Shown: positions 6,662 to 16,335 of the stretch, piece by piece
Layout: the number at the start of each line of letters is the position of its first letter
Numbering within the stretch: the stretch's first letter is position 1
NCBI GenBank assembly: GCA_945946765.1
Contig: CAMEWS010000016.1
Coordinates: forward strand, 1-33,935
From: an uncultured Clostridia bacterium
GTDB taxonomy: Bacteria > Cyanobacteriota > Vampirovibrionia > Gastranaerophilales > Gastranaerophilaceae
Reading direction: 5' to 3'
DNA length: 33,935 nt
The notes under the pieces: generated by a model
Databases searched by the model: none
What the model was told of the DNA's origin: nothing
What the model saw: the letters and a program-made list of their open reading frames with translations, nothing else
Position numbers and translations under genes: made by a program

Positions 6662-8725
6662 ATGGGAAACGAAATTACTACTGTATCAACACCAATTGCA
6701 AGTTCCAGAACAAAAATGGCTGAAGAACTTGAAGCAGAACGCCAAAAAGCATTAGAAAAAAGCAAGAAAAACAAAGATAATGAAAAGAAAGTTGATGAGA
6801 AAAAAACACCTTCTGAAAAAGAATTAAAAAAAGCTGCCGATAAAGACACAGCCATGAATGTTTTTGAACAAGCAACAAAAGATATTAAAGCAGTAAATTA
6901 TACAAATTTCAACGATTACAAAGCCGCTTGTGAAGATGCATTCAAAAAAGAAGTTGATGCACGTAAAGCAACAGCAGACACATCAGATGACTTGACACCT
7001 GAACAAATCAAAATTGCTCAAAAATATATGAAGAGCAAAGAGTTTAAAGCAGCTAAGGAAGATATAGAATTTAACAATCAAAACTATATCAGAAGCTTGC
7101 AATCAGATGTAAACGGTGTAAAAAAAGGTGAACGCAAAGAGCAAACAGATGCAATATTAAAACAACAATACGAAGCACAAGAAGCTGTATTAACAAAGTT
7201 GTATGACAATGCTCATATTGACGAACAAGAATACAAGCAAAGAAAAAAAGCATTAGAACAAGAATACAAAGATTACAAAAAAGCTAACAAAACAACAAAC
7301 GGTTTTAAAAGATTCTTTGGTAAAAAAGAAACTGCTGCTGACAGAATTCATGACGTAGGAGCAAAACAAGAAAACCTTGAAGTTACAAAAGAATTTATGA
7401 CTTCGGGTGTAGAAGGTGCCATTGAATCCAGAATAAAACCTGAACTTCTTGGAAAATTGAAAGCTGCAGGTTATGATACAACTCCTGAATCGATGAATAA
7501 ATTATATGAAATTTATGACAACAACTCAGGTACAGACGCAACCGTAAACTACAGCTACAAGAAAAAACAAGAAGGTGAAAGAGATCAACTTCTGGCAAGA
7601 TTGAACGAAAATCTTCCTGAAGGCGCAGAAAAATTCACAATGAAAGATGTTAAAGATCTTGGCAGAGCTCTTGGCTACAATGTAGAAAAAGCTGTTGACG
7701 GAGGAAAAGTTGTTAGAGATATAGCAAGAACAAGCCCATTGGCGATAGCCGGCGGATTTGCTAAATTAACAGCAACATCTGTTGCACAGGCAGGTGCAGA
7801 TATAGCTAAAGCTACATCTACAGTACCTTTAGGTGCAGCAATAGCACCTGCTGTAGTAGGTATTACTGCCGGCGCATCAGCATACAAACAATACACAAGA
7901 GTAGAAGACAGAGCGATTCCGACAGATGTACCTATAAGCGTAGATACACTTGAAGAATACAATGCATACCTTGACAAATACGCCACAAAAGAAGGTGCAC
8001 GATTAGGCAAAGCAATTGCAACACACTATGTAAATCCTTATACAGGCAATTTTGATTGGTCACAAATGGATAAAGCTCTTGCCGAAGCATCAGGTACAAA
8101 AGATACAAAAGGTACACCTTGTAACTATGAAGAAGCTGAAGCTTTGTTGACAGGATTAGAATCAGGTAAAATAAAACCTGTGTTTAAAAAACCGGTAGAA
8201 CCTAAAAAAGAACCTGAAATAACACAAGAAGTTGTTGTTAACACTCAAACTGATCCTGTAATAGAACAACGTAAGGTTGTAACTTATAAAATCAAATACG
8301 GAGATAACCCGTGGGCAATCGCACAAGGCGTATACGGTAATGGCAACAAATATGTAAGACAAGTACAAGCTATGATTCCAGATGGAGCAGCATTCTGGAA
8401 AGTTGGTACTGAAGTTGACTTTGGACCAATCGAACTCCCCGACGGAACAACAGTTGACCCAATAGAAAACCCAAATGTAATTGCTGGAACTGTTGTCAAT
8501 ACATTCACAGGTAGATCAACTGCAAATACTAATCAAGTAGAACGTCGAAGAGTTGTCAAAGATGCAACTTACGGAGCTGATGCATATAATGTAGACAAAA
8601 ACGGAAACAGAACATACAAGCAAAATGTAACTAGCGGACATACAAATGTAATTGACAGAAATAATAAAGTTAATGACTACAAAAAGAAAACAGAAAATGA
8701 AACACACCGCGTTACAGTTGAATAA
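6662..8725 (+). CDS. Large hypothetical protein with C-terminal LysM domain
   Basis: 687 residues. ATG at 6662 follows AAGAGGA with about seven bases of spacing. There is no N-terminal signal peptide. Residues 15-235 are highly charged and helical, probably coiled coil. Residues 357-407 are a Gly/Ala-rich hydrophobic stretch (SPLAIAGGFAKL ... PAVVGITAGASAY) resembling the membrane-inserting region of some secreted effectors. A Pro/Lys linker (505-520) leads to a LysM-like domain at 540-590 (VTYKIKYGDNPWAIAQGVYG), which normally binds peptidoglycan or chitin. The C-terminal 100 residues are polar and rich in Asn/Thr. The gene stands alone, with a terminator just downstream and two inverted repeats upstream. 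How a signal-less LysM protein would reach the wall is unclear. The function is unknown. Confidence 0.85.
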   Translation: MGNEITTVSTPIASSRTKMAEELEAERQKALEKSKKNKDNEKKVDEKKTPSEKELKKAADKDTAMNVFEQATKDIKAVNYTNFNDYKAACEDAFKKEVDARKATADTSDDLTPEQIKIAQKYMKSKEFKAAKEDIEFNNQNYIRSLQSDVNGVKKGERKEQTDAILKQQYEAQEAVLTKLYDNAHIDEQEYKQRKKALEQEYKDYKKANKTTNGFKRFFGKKETAADRIHDVGAKQENLEVTKEFMTSGVEGAIESRIKPELLGKLKAAGYDTTPESMNKLYEIYDNNSGTDATVNYSYKKKQEGERDQLLARLNENLPEGAEKFTMKDVKDLGRALGYNVEKAVDGGKVVRDIARTSPLAIAGGFAKLTATSVAQAGADIAKATSTVPLGAAIAPAVVGITAGASAYKQYTRVEDRAIPTDVPISVDTLEEYNAYLDKYATKEGARLGKAIATHYVNPYTGNFDWSQMDKALAEASGTKDTKGTPCNYEEAEALLTGLESGKIKPVFKKPVEPKKEPEITQEVVVNTQTDPVIEQRKVVTYKIKYGDNPWAIAQGVYGNGNKYVRQVQAMIPDGAAFWKVGTEVDFGPIELPDGTTVDPIENPNVIAGTVVNTFTGRSTANTNQVERRRVVKDATYGADAYNVDKNGNRTYKQNVTSGHTNVIDRNNKVNDYKKKTENETHRVTVE

Positions 8726-8762
8726 TTTTCATAAACAAAATGTAATTGCGAATAAAAAGCGG

Positions 8763-8791
8763 AAGCCCTTCGAGAAATCGAAGGGCTTTTT
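8763..8791 (+). terminator. Intrinsic terminator of the LysM gene
   Basis: An 11-bp perfect stem (AAGCCCTTCGA with TCGAAGGGCTT) closes on a GAAA tetraloop and is followed by TTTTA. It lies 38 bases after the stop at 8725, directly before the convergent autotransporter gene's stop. Confidence 0.9.
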
Positions 8792-8798
8792 ACTATTC

Positions 8799-11700
8799 TT
8801 ATTTTTTATCCTTCCCCGGTTTCCATTGAATACCGCCTTGGAAGCCTACACCTGTTCTGCCTCCGTTACGGAATGTCAATTGTAAATAACCATTGAAGGT
8901 ATCTTTAAAGCGTTTTGTAACACCCAAACCATATTCAAAATAAGAATGTCTCATTCTGACATAGCCAAGATCGATATTACCAGCTTTTGCATCAACACCG
9001 CCCATGATATTGTAAACCATTTGTGCTGTTGCGTAGATACTAAATGTTTTCTTATTCCAGATTAAGTTAAATCCGGGAGCCGCATTAATACCGTTAAGCA
9101 TGCCTGTACTCATACTCATTGCACCAAAGCTTGAACCCCAGTTTTGGTTACCGAACGCATTGTATGTAACCATTGCCGTAGGTTGGAAGATGAAATCATG
9201 CGGCAAGTGGATATTGTATGCGGATTTTGAAGCTACACCTGCAAACCAATTGCCGGTAGTATCACTTCCGCCGCCATACTGACCTTTAACCGACATGTCA
9301 TTACCGTAACCGCCACCGTATGCAAGTAATGAAGTTAAGAAGTTACCTTTGTATGCAGTACCCATTAAGCCTAATTGAGCACCGTTTTGATACATACTTA
9401 CACCATCATATGTTTGGTGTCCGCCGTTATATCCAACATAAGCAGTAGGAACAATTTTCCAGCCGTTTTTAAGTTCTACGAGCGGGAAGTCTGCACCGAT
9501 TAAAGAACCGTATGCATTATTGCCTACGCTCAAGCCTCGTGTCATAGAAAGACGTTCAAAGTTTCCGTAAGCTTTATACCAAAGACTTCCGTCTTTTGCA
9601 CTGTATTGGTATGGCGCAAATTGCGGTAATATAGCCGAATATTTGTTTGCTGTTTTAGCATCGTCCATAAGCTGTCTTGTAACAACTTGCATATGGTCAA
9701 ACATCATGTTGTTAACAACAAGTTGGTTTTGCCAAGATGCAAGAGTTGCAACCTGACCTCTGTACATTTGAGGGTTAATTGCCAACAATGCCGCATTAAG
9801 CATATTTGATGCAGAAGATGCAGTAATTGCATAATCACCCATTGCTGTTCTTGCAATAACACCGCCATCTTGCAATCGAACCATTTCAGGTCTGGAGAAG
9901 CCGTTACCATCTCTCAATAAATTCGAAATATCAAGGCTAAGATTTTTATCTATTGGTGAAGCAGTAAGGTTTATACCTGTAATCAACAACTGATTCAAAA
10001 CATCAGGATTATTTTGAATAACATCTGCAACAATTGAATCTAAAGCTTGTGAACGGGGATTTATGTCGATGGCAATGTTTGCACCGCTGTTTGAGACATC
10101 CAACACACCTGTATGTATTGTATTTATGCTACCATTTGCAAGTCCGATAGTCGGATTGTTTGAAAGCGTCATTGTACCTGTAACGTTCACATTATTATAG
10201 GCATTCATTGTTGCACCGTTAAGGTTCATATTTCCAAAGAATGATGCACCTTTCAAGTTAACAACAGAGTCCGAACCTTTAAAGTCTGCTGTTGCAGCTC
10301 TTGTTTCACCGTTAAAGGTTGCTTGCGAATTATCAACAGTTAAAGTGTTGTTGACAGTTAACGATTTTTTAGCCACAAATTCAGAATCGTTTCCGACAGT
10401 AACATTGTTTGCGGTAGTATCAGCTGCAATGCTTAAATCACCGTTATCAGCCGTTATGTTATTTAAGCTGATTGCCTCCTCATTTGCAAGGTCTAAACTA
10501 CCGTAGTTAACATTAACCGAGCCGTTGAAATCTCTTAATGAAGAAGAAATAACTGTTTCGCCTTCACCTGTTTGAGAAATTAAAGCCGTTGCATCTGTTG
10601 ATGTAATCACAGGTCTGTATTCAATATTTGTTGTGTCGTTATCAAAATTTAATGAAGAACTTATCCCAAGCTCAACTTTTGAGTCATCTTTGATATACGC
10701 ATTGTCTTTATATGTTAATTTTGTAGCGGTATCAAGACTAATAACATCAGCCTCTGAACCGGAATCATTTCCAAATATTAATTCTCTAACACCTGTACCG
10801 GGAATAAGAGACAAAGTACCGCTTGTATCACCTTTAACTCTAGTTCCGTTAAACAAGCCCAAACCAGCTTCGTTGATATTAACATTTACGATTGTTGAAC
10901 CGTCTGAATTTACATAACGAATAACACCGCTTGAAATATCTGTATCGGAAATTCTGTTTATTCCGTCAGAACCGACCGTACCTTTAATATCATTGTAAAT
11001 ATTGATTGTACCATATCCTATGCCGACATAATCTTTAGCCAAGACAGCCGTTGTTAAATCCGCACCTTTTTGCAAGGTTAACGAACCACCATCAATGATA
11101 TTAGTATCACCGCCAAAGAATTTTGAACCCGCCTGAGCAATTACATTACCCGTTTTTTGTAAATAATAGCCAGTAAAATCACTGTTGTCATTAGCTAAGT
11201 TAACAGTACCGACACCTTGATGAAGATCAGTCGTAGTGTATCCACCCGTACTCGGGTCATAAGTTTGTTCCGTTACGACTATTTCATCAACAAGCACCTG
11301 ACCTTCACCTGAAATATTGTTGTTTGCAGTTAAAGTCAAACTTTCGCCTGTTTTCGGTGCAAGTTTAAGAACCCCTGTGTCACCAACAACAAATGCACCG
11401 TCTGATGTTGCATTATCAGACAAAGTCAAAACTTTAGAGTTGTCTATTGTTAAAGGTCCTGAGGGTTGTGCGTTGATTGCACCGTTTGAAATAATTACGG
11501 ATGTGCCTAACACACCACCGGAAACAGTGTAATTACCTGATAAGTTAAGCGCACTTGTATCACTCAATACAATATGACCGCTGTTTCCCACAACCAATTC
11601 CGTTGAATCAATTACAGAGTTGCCGCCTTCAATGTTAATTCTTACTGCATCCGTTACGGAAAGAGTACCGTGTAAAGTACCGCCTGATGCTATGTTCAAT

Positions 11701-13433
11701 GTTCCGCCTTCAATTACAGCTGAGCTGCTAAATATAGCACCGTCAGCAATTGTTACGGAAGCATTTTTATCTTTTTGGTTTAAAGTACCGGTATAAGTTC
11801 CGCTTAACACTGTATTGGCATTGTTTGTAATGTTAGAGGCTCCGTTACCTGAAACTGTTAAATCAGCATTATTTGTAATATTTACGTTATTTCTTCCGCT
11901 TATTGTTGTTTTGCCGTTGTTTACAAGTTTAGCATTTGCTGTTGTCGAGGTAATTGAACCTGCAATGTCGGCCTTTACTCCTGATTCTACAACAAGAGCT
12001 GATGTATCTTTAATAGACAGACTTGAACCTGCCAAAGTAGTCAAACCACTGCCGATTGAAACATTGTTAGTTCCTGTGATATTTGTTACAGAACTAGCTG
12101 CGGCAAGGATATCATTTGCAACACCGCTTGCAGTGTTACCCGTAAACCTAATATCACCTGCATTTGTGTCTAAAACCAAATTGCTTGCGGCATTATATAT
12201 AGCACCGCCACTGCCATTTAAGGATTTATTATTTTCAAATACCGTAAGACCTGAAATGGTTACATCTGTTGAGTGTCCGTCAAAGTCAGCAGCATATATT
12301 GCACCACCACTGCCATTTGTTGAAGTATTATTGGTAAATGTTGCATTTTTTCCAAAAGTTAACCCCTTATTACCTGCAGCAGAAGTACCTGTAACGCCGT
12401 ATACTGCAACAGCACCGCCATTTTTAGCTGCGGTATTGTTTGTAAATTTTGCTTCTTCACCAACGTCAACTGATACTTGACCCGATGATTCATACACATA
12501 CAAAGCACCCGCACTCTTTGTAGCAGAATTACCGTTAAATTCCGCATTAGTTCCGATTTTTACATAACTTGGCGAAGTATTTCCTCCATTGGTATCAATT
12601 GCAATTGCACCGCCGGAGTGTTCTCCGCCAGCTTGTCCATTCTTGTTATTAGTGAATTTAGCATTATTGCCGATAGTTAAGTTTGAATTTTGGTTAAGAA
12701 TTGCACCTGCATAAGCATCTGCTTTATTATTTTTAAACTCAACTTTATCACCAATAACTAAAATAGACTTATAACCTGCACTGGATACATTGCTGATTGC
12801 CCCTGCATTTGTAGCGCTGTTAGAATCAAATGTAACATTGTCCAATATAGACATGGCTGCGTCGAAATTGGATATTGCACCGCCTTGAACGGCACGGTTG
12901 GATACAAAATTTGAATTTTGATGTACGGTTAAAGCACTCCCGTTTTCGTTACTTATTGCACCGCCTTGACCTTGCGAAGCAGTATTTGAGATAAAATTTG
13001 CATACTGGCTTATATCAATAGCGCCAATGTTACCGTTAAATATTGCACCGCCATTACCCTGTAAAGCTTGATTGGAAGAAAAGATAGCATTGGAATATAT
13101 AGTCACAGCACCTTTTGAATTGGATAACGCACCGCCTTGAGAAGCTTTATTACTATAGAAAGTAACCTTACTCAGAATATTAGCAGCAGCATTATCTATA
13201 TTTATGGCACCGCCTGCTCCACCCTCGCCGGTAGTATAATTACTGTTGAAAATAACATTCTCATTTACCTTAACAGCCTGTCCCGCAGTAGCATTAATAT
13301 ACCCGCCATTAGAATTTGAATGTCCGCTGATAACAGAATTTTCAGGTACCTCATAGGTATATGCCAACACAGGCAACCCGATTGTTCCTAATAAACACAA
13401 GGCAACAAACCGTTTAACAGCTTTCTTGCGCAT
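8799..13433 (-). CDS. Autotransporter with Pmp-like GGAI/FxxN repeat passenger
   Basis: 1544 residues, the largest gene here. A Sec signal peptide covers about residues 1-24 (MRKKAVKRF..., hydrophobic core, cleavage after VLA). Residues 60-440 contain twelve GGAI-type tetrapeptides (GGAI/GGAL/GGAV/AGAI/AGAL at 74, 100, 128, 157, 184, 210, 242, 274, 308, 339, 376 and 409), alternating with FxxN motifs (FNSN, FYSN, FISN, FTNN). This is the signature of chlamydial polymorphic outer membrane proteins and predicts a right-handed beta-helix. Residues 440-1210 are Asn/Thr/Ser-rich further repeats. The last roughly 300 residues form the translocating beta-barrel (aromatic-ending strands such as WYKAYGNF and YGLGVTKRF). 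The very C-terminus adds a charged KPGKDKK tail after the final aromatic residue. The start is supported by GAGGAG seven bases upstream. Likely a surface adhesin. Confidence 0.92.
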   Translation of the reverse strand: MRKKAVKRFVALCLLGTIGLPVLAYTYEVPENSVISGHSNSNGGYINATAGQAVKVNENVIFNSNYTTGEGGAGGAINIDNAAANILSKVTFYSNKASQGGALSNSKGAVTIYSNAIFSSNQALQGNGGAIFNGNIGAIDISQYANFISNTASQGQGGAISNENGSALTVHQNSNFVSNRAVQGGAISNFDAAMSILDNVTFDSNSATNAGAISNVSSAGYKSILVIGDKVEFKNNKADAYAGAILNQNSNLTIGNNAKFTNNKNGQAGGEHSGGAIAIDTNGGNTSPSYVKIGTNAEFNGNSATKSAGALYVYESSGQVSVDVGEEAKFTNNTAAKNGGAVAVYGVTGTSAAGNKGLTFGKNATFTNNTSTNGSGGAIYAADFDGHSTDVTISGLTVFENNKSLNGSGGAIYNAASNLVLDTNAGDIRFTGNTASGVANDILAAASSVTNITGTNNVSIGSGLTTLAGSSLSIKDTSALVVESGVKADIAGSITSTTANAKLVNNGKTTISGRNNVNITNNADLTVSGNGASNITNNANTVLSGTYTGTLNQKDKNASVTIADGAIFSSSAVIEGGTLNIASGGTLHGTLSVTDAVRINIEGGNSVIDSTELVVGNSGHIVLSDTSALNLSGNYTVSGGVLGTSVIISNGAINAQPSGPLTIDNSKVLTLSDNATSDGAFVVGDTGVLKLAPKTGESLTLTANNNISGEGQVLVDEIVVTEQTYDPSTGGYTTTDLHQGVGTVNLANDNSDFTGYYLQKTGNVIAQAGSKFFGGDTNIIDGGSLTLQKGADLTTAVLAKDYVGIGYGTINIYNDIKGTVGSDGINRISDTDISSGVIRYVNSDGSTIVNVNINEAGLGLFNGTRVKGDTSGTLSLIPGTGVRELIFGNDSGSEADVISLDTATKLTYKDNAYIKDDSKVELGISSSLNFDNDTTNIEYRPVITSTDATALISQTGEGETVISSSLRDFNGSVNVNYGSLDLANEEAISLNNITADNGDLSIAADTTANNVTVGNDSEFVAKKSLTVNNTLTVDNSQATFNGETRAATADFKGSDSVVNLKGASFFGNMNLNGATMNAYNNVNVTGTMTLSNNPTIGLANGSINTIHTGVLDVSNSGANIAIDINPRSQALDSIVADVIQNNPDVLNQLLITGINLTASPIDKNLSLDISNLLRDGNGFSRPEMVRLQDGGVIARTAMGDYAITASSASNMLNAALLAINPQMYRGQVATLASWQNQLVVNNMMFDHMQVVTRQLMDDAKTANKYSAILPQFAPYQYSAKDGSLWYKAYGNFERLSMTRGLSVGNNAYGSLIGADFPLVELKNGWKIVPTAYVGYNGGHQTYDGVSMYQNGAQLGLMGTAYKGNFLTSLLAYGGGYGNDMSVKGQYGGGSDTTGNWFAGVASKSAYNIHLPHDFIFQPTAMVTYNAFGNQNWGSSFGAMSMSTGMLNGINAAPGFNLIWNKKTFSIYATAQMVYNIMGGVDAKAGNIDLGYVRMRHSYFEYGLGVTKRFKDTFNGYLQLTFRNGGRTGVGFQGGIQWKPGKDKK

Positions 13434-13472
13434 TATACACTCCTCATTTTATTACACTTTTCTTAATTCCAA

Positions 13473-13478
13473 ATTATA
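13473..13478 (-). promoter_or_regulatory. -10 box of the autotransporter promoter
   Basis: The minus strand has a perfect TATAAT at 13478-13473, about 40 bases upstream of the ATG at 13433. The matching -35 is weak (TTTAAT with a 16-base spacer). The leader would hold the GAGGAG ribosome site. Confidence 0.5.
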
Positions 13479-13546
13479 TGTACTTATTATATTAATTAAA
13501 GCAATTATAACTGTTAAGTGAAAAAACACCAAAATTTTACTTATCT

Positions 13547-14269
13547 TTATATTTGCGCACTGCCATCATTTTTAATTTTGTTAAGAGCATTTTTAGCTCC
13601 GCTACTGTCTTTAGACAGTTGTATTACAAATTCCGCCGCCTGAGCATCACGGGCGATTGCCTCTTTCAAAGCAACAATATCTTCAACGGACAAGTCATTA
13701 CCATCCGTCATTTTATTTAAATTTTCTTTAAATAAAGTTTGCGATTTTTCATCAAACCCGGGCAATCCTTTTTTAAACGCACACCATTTGTGAAACTGAT
13801 GCAGCATATAATACACGTTTATATCCATATCCCGTAACACAAACATTTCTTTAGAGCTAAAAGACAAATTGAGCTTTTGTCCACTCAATATTGAGGTAAA
13901 AAAATTTAGATACAAAGCTTTAAGCCCTTTAAAAGGGATAATAAATCCTTCTTCTTCAGAGATTTTTGCAAGAATCAAATCTGCATACGGAATTTTAAAA
14001 ACTTGTGTGCCATGTTCTTTAACATAATTCAGCAAATTTTCAGGATTAGTCTGACAAACGTTTACAATATTTTTTACTTCTTCATCAAGCAACTCAATAA
14101 TTTTATCTGTTTGCGAGGTTAAAGTCATTACTTCAGAAGCATTGATGTAAGTTTTGCCTGCAGAATTTGTATAACTGCGAGGCTTATGCTTGTTTTTTAA
14201 TTTTTCAAGCTTTTGTCTTCTTCTCTCTAATATGTAACTTATAATGCGTTGTAAAAATTTGTTGTTCAT
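13547..14269 (-). CDS. Hypothetical protein, probable leaderless mRNA
   Basis: 240 residues with no domain I recognise. The N-terminus is very basic (LERRRQKLEKLKNKHKPRSY), followed by mixed alpha/beta sequence without signal peptide or clear membrane helix. A soluble, possibly nucleic-acid- or membrane-surface-associated protein is plausible. It ends 114 bases upstream of the autotransporter start on the same strand, but that gene has its own promoter. No Shine-Dalgarno precedes the ATG. Instead a TTGTAA-17-TTTAAT promoter ends six bases before it, predicting a transcript starting at or next to the A of ATG. The frame is long and uninterrupted, so the gene is real; its function is unknown. 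Confidence 0.72.
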   Translation of the reverse strand: MNNKFLQRIISYILERRRQKLEKLKNKHKPRSYTNSAGKTYINASEVMTLTSQTDKIIELLDEEVKNIVNVCQTNPENLLNYVKEHGTQVFKIPYADLILAKISEEEGFIIPFKGLKALYLNFFTSILSGQKLNLSFSSKEMFVLRDMDINVYYMLHQFHKWCAFKKGLPGFDEKSQTLFKENLNKMTDGNDLSVEDIVALKEAIARDAQAAEFVIQLSKDSSGAKNALNKIKNDGSAQI

Positions 14270-14275
14270 AAATAT

Positions 14276-14304
14276 ATTAAATCATAACTGCAGGATAGTT
14301 ACAA
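14276..14304 (-). promoter_or_regulatory. Promoter giving a leaderless transcript (14269 gene)
   Basis: TTGTAA (14304-14299), 17-base spacer, then TTTAAT (14281-14276) preceded by TGA (extended -10). Six bases separate the -10 from ATG, so the predicted start site coincides with the start codon. Confidence 0.6.
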
Positions 14305-14317
14305 AATTTGTTACGTA

Positions 14318-14346
14318 TTGATTCTTTATTATGTTTAATTTATAAC
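14318..14346 (+). promoter_or_regulatory. GAPDH promoter
   Basis: TTGATT (14318-14323), a 17-base spacer, then TATAAC (14341-14346). Transcription from about 14353 would give a 39-base leader ending in the strong AGAGGAG ribosome site eight bases before ATG. Confidence 0.7.
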
Positions 14347-14373
14347 ATGTGTGTATTTAAAACAAAATTGTAA

Positions 14374-15399
<1,026 letters not shown>

Positions 15400-15419
15400 T
15401 TTTTATAATTTAAACCTAA

Positions 15420-15453
15420 AAACAGCGGTGAAGAAATTCATCGCTGTTTTTTT
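15420..15453 (+). terminator. Intrinsic terminator between gap and aroE
   Basis: Stem AAACAGCGGTGAA with TTCATCGCTGTTT (one G-U pair) closes on a GAAA tetraloop and runs into seven T's. It serves gap on the plus strand. The A-run on its left side could also end aroE transcription from the other strand. Confidence 0.92.
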
Positions 15454-15482
15454 ATATATTATAAAGATAATTAAAAATAAAA

Positions 15483-16334
15483 TTATTCAGCCAAAGCTTC
15501 CAACACAGCCATTTTCATCACATCAGGTTTTGCTTTTACCCCTGTCCAAATTTCAAAAGCTTTTGCGCCTTGATGAACAAACATATCAAGACCGGATATA
15601 GTGTTATAGCTGTTATTCTTTGCCATTTTCAAGAATTCAGTTTTTAAAGGATTATACACAATATCATATACTGATGCATCTTTAGGCAAAGTTTTTAAAA
15701 CTACTTCATCAATCGGGCTAACCCCCATAGCCTTGCCTCTCATACCGACGGGAGTACAATTTACAAGAAGGACGGAATCCGACAAATCCCTAAGACTTTG
15801 CATTTGTTTTAATTCAAATACAACCTGAGGAAATCTTGCCCTAAGAAAGTTAACCATTTGCTGTGCGTTAATAATATTACGTGCATAAAAATCTATTTTC
15901 TTTACTCCGATATCACACAAAGCAATAGCAGCTGCACGAGCAGCGCCACCTGTTCCCAATAAAGTAACTTTATTGCCTTTAAGAATTTCACAAACTTCCT
16001 CGGGAATAGCTTTTTGAAAACCGTAAATATCGGTATTATAACCGTATAAAGTTTTATCCTTCATAATTTTTACAGTATTTGCACAACCTGCCATATCTGC
16101 AAACTTATCACAATCATCCAAAAACAATGTTATAGGTACTTTATGAGGAATCGTAACATTAAACCCTGTATAATCACGTGACTTTAGATATTTCACCCTA
16201 TCTACAAGATCTTCACTTTCCGTATCTAAAAGTTCATATTCACCTTGCATACCTAAATCTTTGAGCAAAGCATTGTGCATTACAGCCGATAATGACTGTG
16301 TCAAAGGATGACCTATAACCGCAAATTTATACAT
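15483..16334 (-). CDS. aroE: Shikimate 5-dehydrogenase
   Basis: 283 residues. It reduces 3-dehydroshikimate to shikimate with NADPH in aromatic amino acid synthesis. Family signatures are present in order: the shikimate-binding SLS motif in VIGHPLTQSLSAVMHN (7-21), catalytic Lys65 in NVTIPHK, Asp102 in NTDIYGF, and the NADP-binding loop GTGGAARAA (127-135). It starts one base after the topA stop, and its ribosome site (GGAGAGG) lies inside the 3' end of topA, so the two are translationally coupled in one operon. No other shikimate-pathway gene is nearby. Confidence 0.95.
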   Translation of the reverse strand: MYKFAVIGHPLTQSLSAVMHNALLKDLGMQGEYELLDTESEDLVDRVKYLKSRDYTGFNVTIPHKVPITLFLDDCDKFADMAGCANTVKIMKDKTLYGYNTDIYGFQKAIPEEVCEILKGNKVTLLGTGGAARAAAIALCDIGVKKIDFYARNIINAQQMVNFLRARFPQVVFELKQMQSLRDLSDSVLLVNCTPVGMRGKAMGVSPIDEVVLKTLPKDASVYDIVYNPLKTEFLKMAKNNSYNTISGLDMFVHQGAKAFEIWTGVKAKPDVMKMAVLEALAE

Positions 16335-16335
16335 T

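Noticed and set aside
11815-12480. Open frame of 221 codons opposite the autotransporter, plus several others on that strand
   Set aside because: It lies wholly inside the repeat-rich autotransporter gene, has no ribosome site, and its Pro/Leu/Val-rich translation is what the reverse complement of Gly/Asn/Thr codons produces.
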